The notes beneath the pieces were generated by a model, which was not told the DNA's origin, did not search any database, and saw only the letters and a list, made by a program, of their open reading frames with translations. Shown in pieces: positions 1-6,103 of a stretch of DNA of 8,973 nt. The stretch's first letter is position 1. The number at the start of each line of letters is the position of its first letter. Made by a program: the position numbers and the translations under genes. Origin of the DNA: Bacillota bacterium (GTDB taxonomy: Bacteria > Bacillota > Clostridia > Tissierellales > Peptoniphilaceae); NCBI GenBank assembly GCA_023393715.1, contig JAEXCD010000040.1, positions 1 through 8,973 of the forward strand, written 5' to 3'.

Positions 1-355
1 CCTCCTCCAGGCTTCGCGTGTACCGCACCTGCTCCGGGCTTCGTCCGTTCCGGTACGCCCCCTCCGTGCGGTATGTCGTCACCTCGATCCACCGCCCGCA
101 TAATTCGATGCGAAGCGAGCCCCATCGCGCGCCGTCCCCGCAAATCCGCTCCTTGCGGAAGATCGCATGCATTTCCTCCGGCGTCGCCTCTGTAGCGATG
201 TCGATATCTCCGATGGGCAGCCCCAGGAGCGCATCCCGAACGGCTCCGCCGACAATCCACGCGCTCCTTCCGTGCGCCTCAAGGCGCTGCAGCGCAAGGA
301 GCGCCGCACGGTTCGCGCCGGCGAACGTATCGCTACTGAGATAATAATCCGGCAT
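1..355 (-). CDS. cca: CCA-adding enzyme / tRNA nucleotidyltransferase, N-terminal part (cut by window edge)
   Basis: The enzyme adds or repairs the 3' CCA end of tRNAs in the cytoplasm. The reading frame is open from an ATG at 355 to the left edge (118 visible codons), so the C-terminal part is missing. Visible residues fit the class II nucleotidyltransferase head: a V-G-G-A-V-R-D motif at about residues 37-43, then G-D-I-D-I-A-T-E-A-T-P, which holds the two metal-binding aspartates, and further on E-V-T-T-Y-R-T-E-G and a R-S-L-E-E end that in this family precedes the D-L-x-R-R-D-F-T-I-N-A motif. The frame ends just before that motif. The ATG lies inside the end of glmM (23-bp overlap) and no good Shine-Dalgarno precedes it, so translational coupling to glmM is likely. 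A class II poly(A) polymerase is a less likely alternative, because these share the head domain. Confidence 0.9.
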   Translation of the reverse strand, partial: MPDYYLSSDTFAGANRAALLALQRLEAHGRSAWIVGGAVRDALLGLPIGDIDIATEATPEEMHAIFRKERICGDGARWGSLRIELCGRWIEVTTYRTEGAYRNGRSPEQVRYTRSLEE

Positions 356-1682
356 CGCGAATCGCGCCGATGATCGCATCGACGGCTTCAGCGCAGGCGC
401 CTTCCTGCCGCGCCTCCGCCATCACGCGCAATACGGGCTCCGTGCCCGAAGGACGAACCAGCGTGCGCCCGTCATTGCCCAGCTTTTCATTCGCCTGCGC
501 AATCGCCTGCCTGACGCTCGGATGATCCAATACTTCATTTTTATCGACAACGCGGACGTTTTTCAAAATCTGAGGATAGATGATCAGATCGCGATGCAGG
601 CTGGCAAAGTCGCTCTTCGCCTCGAGCATGACCTCCATCATTCGGAGCGCCGTCAAAATGCCGTCTCCCGTCGTCGCATATTTTGAAAAAATGATATGAC
701 CGGATTGCTCGCCGCCGATACAGTTTCCGGTCTGTGCCATATTCGCCGCCACATACTTGTCTCCGACGGCCGTCTGCACGTAATCGATGCCCACGCGTTC
801 AAGCGCCTTGTACAGACCAAAATTCGACATGACCGTCGTAACAATCGTATTGTTGACCAAATCTCCGGCCTGCTTCAGATAGCTGCCGCAAATATACAGG
901 ATGCAGTCACCGTCCATCACCTCGCCGCGATTGTCGACGGCAATACAGCGATCGGCATCCCCGTCAAAGGCAAAGCCCGCATCCAAATGCTCCCGCTTGA
1001 CAAGCTCGACGAGATCCTCGATATGGGTCGAGCCGCAGTTGACGTTGATGTTCAGTCCATCCGGCTTGTCGTGGATGACGAGCGTCTCCGCGCCCAAAGC
1101 GTCGAATACGCTCTTTGCAATCGTGAAGGCCGCGCCGTTCGCGCAATCGAGTCCGATTCGCTTCCCTTTGAAGGAGCGCCGGACGGTCGTGATGAGGTAA
1201 CCGATGTACTGATTTCTTCCGAACACAAAATCCTTTGTCATCCCCACGCGCTCGCGCTCGGCGAGCGGAAGATAATCCTCCTCCGCATCGATGTAGGCCT
1301 CGATCTCCTGAAGCACGCTGTCGTCCATCTTTGCCCCGTTGCTGTCGATCAGTTTGATGCCATTGTCGTAAAACGGATTGTGGCTGGCGGAAATCATAAT
1401 GCCGCAGTCAAAATCCTCCGTTCGAACGATATAGGAAACGCTCGGCGTCGTCGTCACGTGCAGAAGATAAGTGTCCGCACCGCTCGTCACAAGTCCTGCC
1501 GCCAGGGCATTTTCCAGCATATAGCTCGAGCGGCGCGTATCCTTGCCGATCACAATGCGCGGCCGCGCTCCGTCCTTTTTATAAAAATAATGCCCCAGAA
1601 AACGGCCAATGCGATAAGCATGCGCCGCCGTCAGCTGTCGATTCGCTTCTCCGCGAAATCCGTCCGTTCCAAAATACTTCAT
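333..1682 (-). CDS. glmM: Phosphoglucosamine mutase GlmM
   Basis: GlmM converts glucosamine-6-phosphate to glucosamine-1-phosphate, the step before GlmU on the way to UDP-GlcNAc for peptidoglycan. The 449-residue product has the normal family length. It starts M-K-Y-F-G-T-D-G-F-R-G, the family's N-terminal signature. The phosphoserine loop I-S-A-S-H-N-P is at 97-103 (active Ser100), the Mg-binding D-G-D-A-D-R at 240-245, the sugar-binding G-G-E-Q-S-G-H at 323-329, and the phosphate-binding R-P-S-G-T-E-P at 410-416. The frame is open to a GTG at 1700, but the ATG at 1682 is chosen because AGGAGG (1693-1688) lies 5 nt before it and homologues begin there. It is probably transcribed from the TATAAT promoter at 1743-1748 and cotranscribed with cca. 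The usual Bacillota neighbours cdaA and cdaR are absent next to it. Confidence 0.97.
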   Translation of the reverse strand: MKYFGTDGFRGEANRQLTAAHAYRIGRFLGHYFYKKDGARPRIVIGKDTRRSSYMLENALAAGLVTSGADTYLLHVTTTPSVSYIVRTEDFDCGIMISASHNPFYDNGIKLIDSNGAKMDDSVLQEIEAYIDAEEDYLPLAERERVGMTKDFVFGRNQYIGYLITTVRRSFKGKRIGLDCANGAAFTIAKSVFDALGAETLVIHDKPDGLNINVNCGSTHIEDLVELVKREHLDAGFAFDGDADRCIAVDNRGEVMDGDCILYICGSYLKQAGDLVNNTIVTTVMSNFGLYKALERVGIDYVQTAVGDKYVAANMAQTGNCIGGEQSGHIIFSKYATTGDGILTALRMMEVMLEAKSDFASLHRDLIIYPQILKNVRVVDKNEVLDHPSVRQAIAQANEKLGNDGRTLVRPSGTEPVLRVMAEARQEGACAEAVDAIIGAIRDAGLLSQ

Positions 1683-1742
1683 CTCTTCCTCCTCATGCAC
1701 GCGGTCCTGCCGCCCTGCAAATCACTGCGCTTGCTTTCTCCT

Positions 1743-1771
1743 ATTATAATGAAATCTCAGCCCGTCCTAAA
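1743..1771 (-). promoter_or_regulatory. Predicted promoter of glmM-cca
   Basis: A perfect -10 TATAAT lies on the minus strand at 1748-1743. Seventeen bases upstream is only a poor -35 (TTTAGG, 1771-1766, three of six matches). The start of transcription would be near 1736, giving a leader of about 54 nt. The strong -10 with a weak -35 fits a promoter helped by an activator, and the tandem palindromic repeat sits 17 bp further upstream. This is inferred from sequence pattern only. Confidence 0.55.
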
Positions 1772-1787
1772 GGGTCTGCGCAAAAAA

Positions 1788-1833
1788 TGATACGGCCCGT
1801 ACATTCATAGTGATACGGCCCGTACATTCATAA
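1788..1833. repeat. Two tandem 23-bp repeats, each with a short palindrome (possible operator)
   Basis: Positions 1788-1810 and 1811-1833 are two adjacent copies that are identical in their first 22 bases; only the last base differs (g versus a). Each copy contains TACGGCCCGTA (1791-1801 and 1814-1824), an inverted repeat with 5-bp arms around a central C. The pair sits between the terminator of the yabE-like gene and the predicted glmM promoter, about 40-85 bp upstream of the -10. Paired palindromes upstream of a promoter with a poor -35 suggest a regulator binding site, but I do not recognise the motif. A simple local duplication is the alternative. Confidence 0.6.
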
Positions 1834-1872
1834 AAAGAGCAGAAGAGCTCTGTCGCTCCCCTGCTCTCCTTT
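1832..1872 (-). terminator. Rho-independent terminator after the yabE-like gene
   Basis: Read on the minus strand, a 13-bp stem (arms at 1867-1855 and 1848-1836, with two G-U pairs) encloses a 6-nt loop (1854-1849) and is followed directly by five T residues (1836-1832, the first shared with the stem). It lies about 35 bp after the stop codon of the G5/3D-domain gene, so transcription of that gene probably ends here and glmM needs its own promoter. Confidence 0.88.
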
Positions 1873-1906
1873 TCGTTTCCTTCGCCTCTCGCGATTGAGC
1901 GGCAAC

Positions 1907-2890
1907 TCAGTCGAGAATATATACCGTAACCGGACGAACGCCCCATTCCACACATTCCGCTTCGGAATCCATGAACAGGTCTATCCGATTGCCGATAATC
2001 GCTCCGCCCGTATCCTGCGCCACTGCATAGCCGTATCCTTCGACGTACAGGCGCGTACCCATCGGAATCACGTCGGGATCGGTCGCCACAGTGTAGTATG
2101 CCTGCGGCCACGCGCCCGTCGCAGTCGGGTTTCCGGTGTGCGTGTACGCCGTCGCACTCATCGTCAGCACGGCAGACGCACTGCCTACATCCGAGCCCGC
2201 AGCGGCGGCTGCCGCTTTCGCCGTGCCTTCCTGTATCTTTTCCGTTTTCGGTTCGGAAACCGTCTTTTCTTTTACCGCTTCACGCGACACGACGACGCCG
2301 TTTCTTTTTACCGTCTCGTATTCGATTTCGCGAACACCGTCCCGCCCCTCCTGGAGCACCTTTGTTTCGCCTTCCACGAGCTCATCCGATTTTTGAACCT
2401 CTGTTTCAAAGGGAATCGCCTTTTTCTCAACCGAACGCGTGGTCTCTACGCGATCCACGCGAATCGACATCGCCTCTGTGAGCCGTTCGGTGCGAGCCGG
2501 GTATACCTCGTCATCGCCGTCGACTGAAATTCCCTGCTCTTCAAAAAGCTGATCCATCGTATTCGCATAGGTCTTCACGGTGCGAAGCTTCTGCCCCCCG
2601 ACGGTCAGATCGACCGACTTTTCCGTATCGAGCTCGACGCGCATCCCATCTTCAACCGGTGCATCCAGCGATGCGGAAATCCGTGCGCCGCCGTATTGCG
2701 TATACCCCGCCTCGTTCAGCGCTTGCTCCAGGTTCGGCGCTGTCGTGTAAATTTCAATGGCTTCATCATTCCAATCCACGATCAGCTGCTTCGGACGTTG
2801 TGCGAACGCATAATAACTGCCGCCTATAACACTGACCGACAGCATCAACGCCATAATGCTCATAGAGCGTTTCATTGAATATTTGTCCAT
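1907..2890 (-). CDS. YabE-like secreted or membrane-anchored G5 and 3D domain cell-wall protein
   Basis: This is a 327-residue protein of the YabE/YocH/Rpf-related family, thought to act on peptidoglycan outside the membrane. A basic start (K7-R8) precedes a hydrophobic stretch at about 11-29 ending A-F-A-Q, so it is a signal peptide with possible cleavage after residue 30 or an uncleaved anchor. Two DUF348-like units follow (about 35-75 and 90-133), then a G5 domain (about 146-221), an Ala/Ser-rich linker (about 223-240) and a C-terminal 3D domain (about 243-327). The 3D domain shows the conserved aspartates in D-P-D (271-273), D-T-G-G (293-296) and N-R-I-D-L-F (301-306), like MltA-type folds. 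The ATG at 2890 is chosen because GAGG lies 8 nt upstream; an in-frame ATG at 2875 is the alternative. WalR-like boxes lie upstream and a strong terminator follows. The family is sure; enzymatic activity is inferred. Confidence 0.9.
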   Translation of the reverse strand: MDKYSMKRSMSIMALMLSVSVIGGSYYAFAQRPKQLIVDWNDEAIEIYTTAPNLEQALNEAGYTQYGGARISASLDAPVEDGMRVELDTEKSVDLTVGGQKLRTVKTYANTMDQLFEEQGISVDGDDEVYPARTERLTEAMSIRVDRVETTRSVEKKAIPFETEVQKSDELVEGETKVLQEGRDGVREIEYETVKRNGVVVSREAVKEKTVSEPKTEKIQEGTAKAAAAAAGSDVGSASAVLTMSATAYTHTGNPTATGAWPQAYYTVATDPDVIPMGTRLYVEGYGYAVAQDTGGAIIGNRIDLFMDSEAECVEWGVRPVTVYILD

Positions 2891-2938
2891 AGTTCATTCC
2901 TCATTCCTTTGATCTTTCCGCTCCCCGGCGGTCCGATT

Positions 2939-2955
2939 TGTTACTTTTTTGTTAC
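2939..2955 (+). promoter_or_regulatory. Perfect WalR (YycF)-type box upstream of the yabE-like gene
   Basis: The plus strand reads TGTTAC-TTTTT-TGTTAC, which matches every position of the known Bacillota WalR consensus TGTWAH-N5-TGTWAH. The repeat is one helical turn (11 bp) long, as OmpR-family response regulators require. It faces away from the gene and lies 49-65 bp before the start codon. If the promoter at 2969-2996 is real, the box falls just after the transcription start, a position expected to repress. WalR is known to control wall hydrolases including 3D-domain proteins, so the context fits. Not tested experimentally here. Confidence 0.6.
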
Positions 2956-2968
2956 TTTTTACTCGGGT

Positions 2969-2996
2969 ATTTTACCATCTCCTCCGAAAAAAACAA
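2969..2996 (-). promoter_or_regulatory. Candidate promoter of the yabE-like gene
   Basis: On the minus strand, TTGTTT (2996-2991) and TAAAAT (2974-2969) are separated by 16 bp, giving a predicted transcription start near 2962. The -10 matches five of six consensus bases and the -35 matches three. The region is rich in T runs, so chance similarity is possible. Confidence 0.4.
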
Positions 2997-3033
2997 AAAA
3001 ATCGAACGAAAAAAGGAATAAAAAGCGACCTAT

Positions 3034-3050
3034 TGTTACTTTTTCGTAAT
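3034..3050 (+). promoter_or_regulatory. Second, one-mismatch WalR-type box
   Basis: The plus strand reads TGTTAC-TTTTT-CGTAAT. The first hexamer and spacer repeat those of the box at 2939, and the second hexamer fits TGTWAH except for its first base. It lies between the rsmI stop codon and the candidate yabE-like promoter, roughly 70-90 bp upstream of the predicted start, where an activator site would be expected. Lower confidence than the perfect box, but the shared TGTTACTTTTT core supports a common binding protein. Confidence 0.4.
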
Positions 3051-3066
3051 AATTCGCAGCCGTTTT

Positions 3067-3918
3067 CTACGGGTTTGTCCGCTCCAAAACGAGCCGATAC
3101 ACTTCATTTTTCTTCCATCCCGTACATTCACACACCTGCCGGATCATCTCTTTTGAAGAAAGACCCCGTTGTGCCAGCTCATCGATCTGTGCTAAGACCT
3201 CCTGCTTCGAAACCGGCTCAAACGGCGCCGCATCGATCAGGATGACATACTCGCCGCGCTCCTCGACCTCGTCGAGAACCAACTCCGCCCCCCGAAACCA
3301 ATGAAGCTCCTCAAATTGCTTGGTCAGCTCCCGGGCCGTCGCAAAAAACCGGTCCGGCCACCGCGCGCTCAATTCCTTCAGCGTTTCGCGAATGCGGTGC
3401 GGCGCTTCATAAAACACGCTGAGCTCGGCCGCGCGGTCTATACCTTCCAATGCGGCCGTCCGCTCGCTTCCCCTGCGCGGCAGAAAGCCGCGGAACACAA
3501 AGCGGCCGTCGCCCATCCCCGCCGCCACCACCGCAGTCAGGACGGCGGAAGCGCCGGGCAGAACCGTATATGGCGCACCGCGTCTTCGCGCCTCGAGAAC
3601 GGCCGCCCGACCCGGATCCGAAATTCCCGGCATCCCCGCATCGGAAACGACACAGATTACCTCGCCGTGGCAAACCCGGTCGATCAGGCGTTCGGCCATC
3701 GCCCGCTCATTGTGCTGATGAAAAGAGACCAACGGCTTATGGATTTCGTAGTGCTTCAAAAGAATTCGGGTATGCCTCGTATCCTCACAGGCGATGGCAT
3801 CCGCCTCCCGCAGCACGCGCAGCGCGCGCAGTGTGATATCCTCCAGATTGCCAATCGGCGTCGGAACGAGATACAGCATACCGCCCGCGCCCTGCGGCGA
3901 TGCCTTTTTCCACTCCAT
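3067..3918 (-). CDS. rsmI: 16S rRNA (cytidine1402-2'-O)-methyltransferase RsmI
   Basis: RsmI methylates the 2'-O of C1402 in the decoding centre of 16S rRNA using S-adenosylmethionine. The 283-residue product has the normal length. The tetrapyrrole-methylase fold motifs are clear: L-V-P-T-P-I-G-N-L-E-D-I-T at 17-29, C-E-D-T-R-H-T at 44-50, V-S-D-A-G-M-P-G-I-S-D-P-G at 91-103 and Y-E-A-P-H-R in the second half. The RsmI-specific C-terminal helical domain (S-S-K-E-M-I-R-Q-V... G-W-K-K-N-E-V-Y) ends the protein. The ATG at 3918 follows AGAGGAG at a good distance; an in-frame ATG at residue 14 lacks such a site. The gene lies about 30 bp after the ferredoxin terminator with no convincing promoter between, so read-through may supply its transcription. 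Confidence 0.96.
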   Translation of the reverse strand: MEWKKASPQGAGGMLYLVPTPIGNLEDITLRALRVLREADAIACEDTRHTRILLKHYEIHKPLVSFHQHNERAMAERLIDRVCHGEVICVVSDAGMPGISDPGRAAVLEARRRGAPYTVLPGASAVLTAVVAAGMGDGRFVFRGFLPRRGSERTAALEGIDRAAELSVFYEAPHRIRETLKELSARWPDRFFATARELTKQFEELHWFRGAELVLDEVEERGEYVILIDAAPFEPVSKQEVLAQIDELAQRGLSSKEMIRQVCECTGWKKNEVYRLVLERTNP

Positions 3919-3949
3919 AGCTTCTCCTCTCTTCTCCGGTTCAAAATAG

Positions 3950-3974
3950 AAAAAGCCCCCTTTGTCAGGGGGCC
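3950..3974 (-). terminator. Rho-independent terminator after the ferredoxin gene
   Basis: On the minus strand a G/C-only 6-bp stem (GCCCCC at 3973-3968, GGGGGC at 3960-3955) with a 7-nt loop is followed by five T residues (3954-3950). It begins 21 bp after the ferredoxin stop codon. It should end the ferredoxin transcript and at least attenuate transcription into rsmI. Confidence 0.88.
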
Positions 3975-3994
3975 TCTCTTATGTAGTTGATTCC

Positions 3995-4162
3995 TTAGTC
4001 TGCGACGATCGCGTCAGACGGGCAAACAGCAGCGCAAGCACCACAGTCAATGCAGCCATCCGCATTGATCTCGTAGATATCCCCCTCCGAAATGGAGCTG
4101 GTCGGGCACTCCGGCTGGCAGGTGCCGCAAGCAATGCACGTATCCAAAATCTTATATGCCAT
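3995..4162 (-). CDS. 2[4Fe-4S] ferredoxin, 55 residues
   Basis: This is a small clostridial-type ferredoxin, a soluble low-potential electron carrier. Two complete cluster motifs are visible: C9-x2-C12-x2-C15-x3-C19-P and C37-x2-C40-x2-C43-x3-C47-P, so it should hold two [4Fe-4S] clusters. The length is typical for the short clostridial type. The frame extends upstream to an ATG at 4207, but the start at 4162 is chosen because AAGGAGG lies 8 nt before it and homologues begin M-A-Y-K-I. It has its own promoter and terminator, so it is probably transcribed alone, although read-through from ricT is possible because no terminator follows ricT. Its redox partner cannot be told from the neighbours. 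Confidence 0.96.
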   Translation of the reverse strand: MAYKILDTCIACGTCQPECPTSSISEGDIYEINADGCIDCGACAAVCPSDAIVAD

Positions 4163-4195
4163 GTGAAAATCCTCCTTCCCAATAAATATGCAAAT

Positions 4196-4224
4196 ATTGT
4201 AACACAAAGCCGCCCTTCATGCAA
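4196..4224 (-). promoter_or_regulatory. Predicted extended -10 promoter of the ferredoxin gene
   Basis: On the minus strand, TTGCAT (4224-4219) and TACAAT (4201-4196) are separated by 17 bp, and a TG one base before the -10 (TGTTACAAT) makes it an extended -10 element. The predicted transcription start is near 4189, leaving a leader of about 27 nt that holds the AAGGAGG ribosome binding site. The promoter lies in the 79-bp gap after the ricT stop. Confidence 0.65.
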
Positions 4225-4241
4225 AGCCTTAGCCGAAACAG

Positions 4242-5243
4242 CTATTCCCACTCCTCCGCAGGCGGCAGCGCCTCCGCAACGACCTCGGCATAATCTATGG
4301 GTTCGCCCGAGCAGTCGTGCTGCGCACAGCCGCAGCCGCTCTTTTGCGCCGGCGCCGTTTTTTCGCGCGCCACATTGGGCTTTCGGCCGTTCAAATCCGT
4401 ATGCAGCTCCGGGCGTCTCTGTCCTTTTCTGCGCTTCTCCAGAATTTCGATCTCTTCGACGGCATAGTATTTTTCATCCTCGGTGTTGTCATCCTTATAG
4501 ACGTGTACGCGAACCCGCTTCTGAAGCACGTCGCGGTCGACCACATGGCCCTGCCCGTCGTTCGTGAGCACCAGGCATCCGATGTCCGGCACCTGCTTTG
4601 TGTTTTCCAGATAGATTTCCTGCTCATAGTTCAGACAGCACATCAGACGGCCGCAGACGCCCGAAATTTTAGACGGATTGAGCGACAAGCCCTGTGTCTT
4701 TGCCATCTTAATCGACACGGGCGCAAAATCGTCCAGATAACGATGGCAGCAGATCACCTGCCCGCACGAACCGATGCCGCCCACCATCTTAGCCTGATCG
4801 CGGACGCCGATCTGCCGAAGCTCAATACGCGTCCGAAACGCCTGAGCCAGATCGCGCACCAGGCTGCGAAAATCGACCCGCGCATCCGAAGTGAAGTAGA
4901 AAATCAGCTTGGCCTTGTCAAACGTATATTCCGCACCGACCAGCTTCATATCCAGCCCGTGCTCTTCAATCTTCCCGTTGCACAGCGCAACGGCATCCTT
5001 TGCCAAGCGAGCATTTTCCTCATCCGCAGCGCGATCTGCCTCGTCGGCCCCGCGCAAAATCGGCTTTGGCTGCTGCGGGAGCATCTCATCGGGCAGAATA
5101 ATATTTTCCATGCTGACGTACCCGCACTCCATTCCCCGAACCGTCTCGACAATGACCGCCTGATCGCGCGTAAAACGGTGCCCGGCAGGGTCAAAATAAT
5201 AAATTTTCCCGGAGCGACGAAATCGAACGCCGATAATCTCCAT
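4242..5243 (-). CDS. ricT: PSP1-domain protein RicT (YaaT family)
   Basis: In Bacillus subtilis RicT (YaaT) joins RicA and RicF in an Fe-S-containing complex that affects RNA processing by RNase Y and development; the role here is inferred from that. The 333-residue product starts M-E-I-I-G-V-R-F and keeps the central conserved block: G-S-C-G-Q-V-I-C-C-H-R-Y at 158-169 and V-C-G-R-L-M-C-C-L-N-Y-E at 196-207, giving Cys160, 165, 166, 197, 202 and 203 as likely cluster ligands. A tail of about 60 residues is basic, then carries C-G-C-x4-C (304-311), then is acidic; this is not part of the PSP1 core. The ATG at 5243 follows AGGAGG by 5 nt; longer starts would run into holB. It lies 44 bp after holB in the nadE-tmk-darA-holB run. 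Confidence 0.93.
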   Translation of the reverse strand: MEIIGVRFRRSGKIYYFDPAGHRFTRDQAVIVETVRGMECGYVSMENIILPDEMLPQQPKPILRGADEADRAADEENARLAKDAVALCNGKIEEHGLDMKLVGAEYTFDKAKLIFYFTSDARVDFRSLVRDLAQAFRTRIELRQIGVRDQAKMVGGIGSCGQVICCHRYLDDFAPVSIKMAKTQGLSLNPSKISGVCGRLMCCLNYEQEIYLENTKQVPDIGCLVLTNDGQGHVVDRDVLQKRVRVHVYKDDNTEDEKYYAVEEIEILEKRRKGQRRPELHTDLNGRKPNVAREKTAPAQKSGCGCAQHDCSGEPIDYAEVVAEALPPAEEWE

Positions 5244-5287
5244 AGCTTCCTCCTGAACTTCGATATGTGTCAGCCCGCATTCCTGTC

Positions 5288-6103
5288 CTATCGCAGGGAC
5301 AGCAGCAGATGCTCCAACGCCAGGGTAAAATTGATATTTACCTGAAGATTCTGACGCACGCGCTCCGTCTCCCGGATTCCCCTTTGCACCTGCTCCAGGC
5401 TGATTCTCTGACTCATTTTCCGGACCGATTCCACCCACGCGGGAACAACCGGCGCCGAGGTCTCGGCCCATTTCTGCCGAAGCACCGCGCACAGATACTG
5501 CTCCACCTGATCCAGCGTCTCTCGCTCCTTCTCCTTTGCCGCATCATAAAACCGCCGACTCGTAAAGACGGTCAGCACATCGCCCGACAACGCGGCCTCC
5601 ATCATGCCGCACAATCCTTCGATCGGTTCCATGACCCGATTCTCAGCCGACGGCAGGGAAATCGCCCGACAGCGCGATCGAATGGTCGAAAGCAGCTTTC
5701 CCGCATTATCGCTGACAAGAATCCAAACGACGTGCTCCGGCGGCTCCTCCAACGACTTCAACAGCGCATTTTGCGCCTCGACGCGCAGGTTTCCCGCCTT
5801 CGCCAGCACGATGACCTTGTACCTGCTCTCCAACGGTTTTTGATACATCTGAGCCGTCAGCGTGCGAACCTGGTCAATCGTAATCTTGTCATCCAGCATC
5901 TCGATGAAATCCGGCGCCGCCCCGTGTTCCCACTTTTCCTCACTGGCTCCGCCAAAATCGCACAAAATGCGCCGGGCCAGCGCCCTCGTTACGGCGCGGC
6001 GGCGCACGGCGTCTCCCCCGTCAATCAGGTAGGCATGAACCAGATGCTCCGGCTCAAAACAGATATGCTCGCTCACCGAGAGCGTCCGGGCCGCCTCATC
6101 CAT
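5288..6103 (-). CDS. holB: DNA polymerase III delta' subunit (clamp loader) HolB
   Basis: Delta' is the stator subunit of the clamp loader that places the beta clamp on DNA. The 271-residue product is shorter than many homologues (about 330). The AAA+ core is recognisable: H-A-Y-L-I at 23-27, K-V-I-V-L-A-K-A-G-N-L at 96-106, N-A-L-L-K-S-L-E-E-P-P at 112-122 and the S-R-C arginine-finger motif at 143-145. The Walker A loop is degenerate (G-G-D-A-V-R-R-R, 29-36, no GK[ST]) and the usual four-Cys zinc module is missing. A poor P-loop is known for delta' of E. coli, so a non-ATPase role is consistent. The ATG shares one base with the darA stop (TGATG), with no Shine-Dalgarno, so coupling to darA is likely. 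Gene order supports the call. Confidence 0.88.
   Translation of the reverse strand: MDEAARTLSVSEHICFEPEHLVHAYLIDGGDAVRRRAVTRALARRILCDFGGASEEKWEHGAAPDFIEMLDDKITIDQVRTLTAQMYQKPLESRYKVIVLAKAGNLRVEAQNALLKSLEEPPEHVVWILVSDNAGKLLSTIRSRCRAISLPSAENRVMEPIEGLCGMMEAALSGDVLTVFTSRRFYDAAKEKERETLDQVEQYLCAVLRQKWAETSAPVVPAWVESVRKMSQRISLEQVQRGIRETERVRQNLQVNINFTLALEHLLLSLR

Noticed and set aside
1680..1736. Structured leader or riboswitch before glmM
   Set aside because: Only 4-5 bp hairpins can be drawn and there is no known motif; the glmS ribozyme core is not present.
696..1790. Long plus-strand open frame of 364 codons opposite glmM
   Set aside because: It is antisense to an unmistakable glmM, has no recognisable domain or ribosome binding site, and long antisense frames are expected in GC-rich DNA.
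2954..2983. Mini frame of 8 codons (M-V-K-Y-P-S-K-K) on the minus strand after a GGAGGAG stretch
   Set aside because: The GGAGG lies only a few bases before the ATG, too close for initiation, and the frame lies mostly upstream of the predicted transcription start.
2891..3066. Possible c-di-AMP (ydaO-type) riboswitch in the leader of the G5/3D gene
   Set aside because: Such riboswitches often precede wall-hydrolase genes, but none of the conserved ydaO core motifs are present and the spacer is too short and T-rich.
3121..3130. Third copy of the CGTACATTCA part of the glmM-upstream repeat inside rsmI
   Set aside because: It is a 10-base chance match inside coding sequence and lacks the palindrome.
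3940..3973. CTGACA in the ferredoxin terminator as a -35 for an rsmI promoter with TATTTT as -10
   Set aside because: The spacer is only 14 bp, and moving to 17 bp gives a -10 with three of six matches.
4317..5345. Plus-strand open frame of 342 codons opposite ricT
   Set aside because: It mirrors the codon pattern of ricT on the other strand, and no domain is visible.
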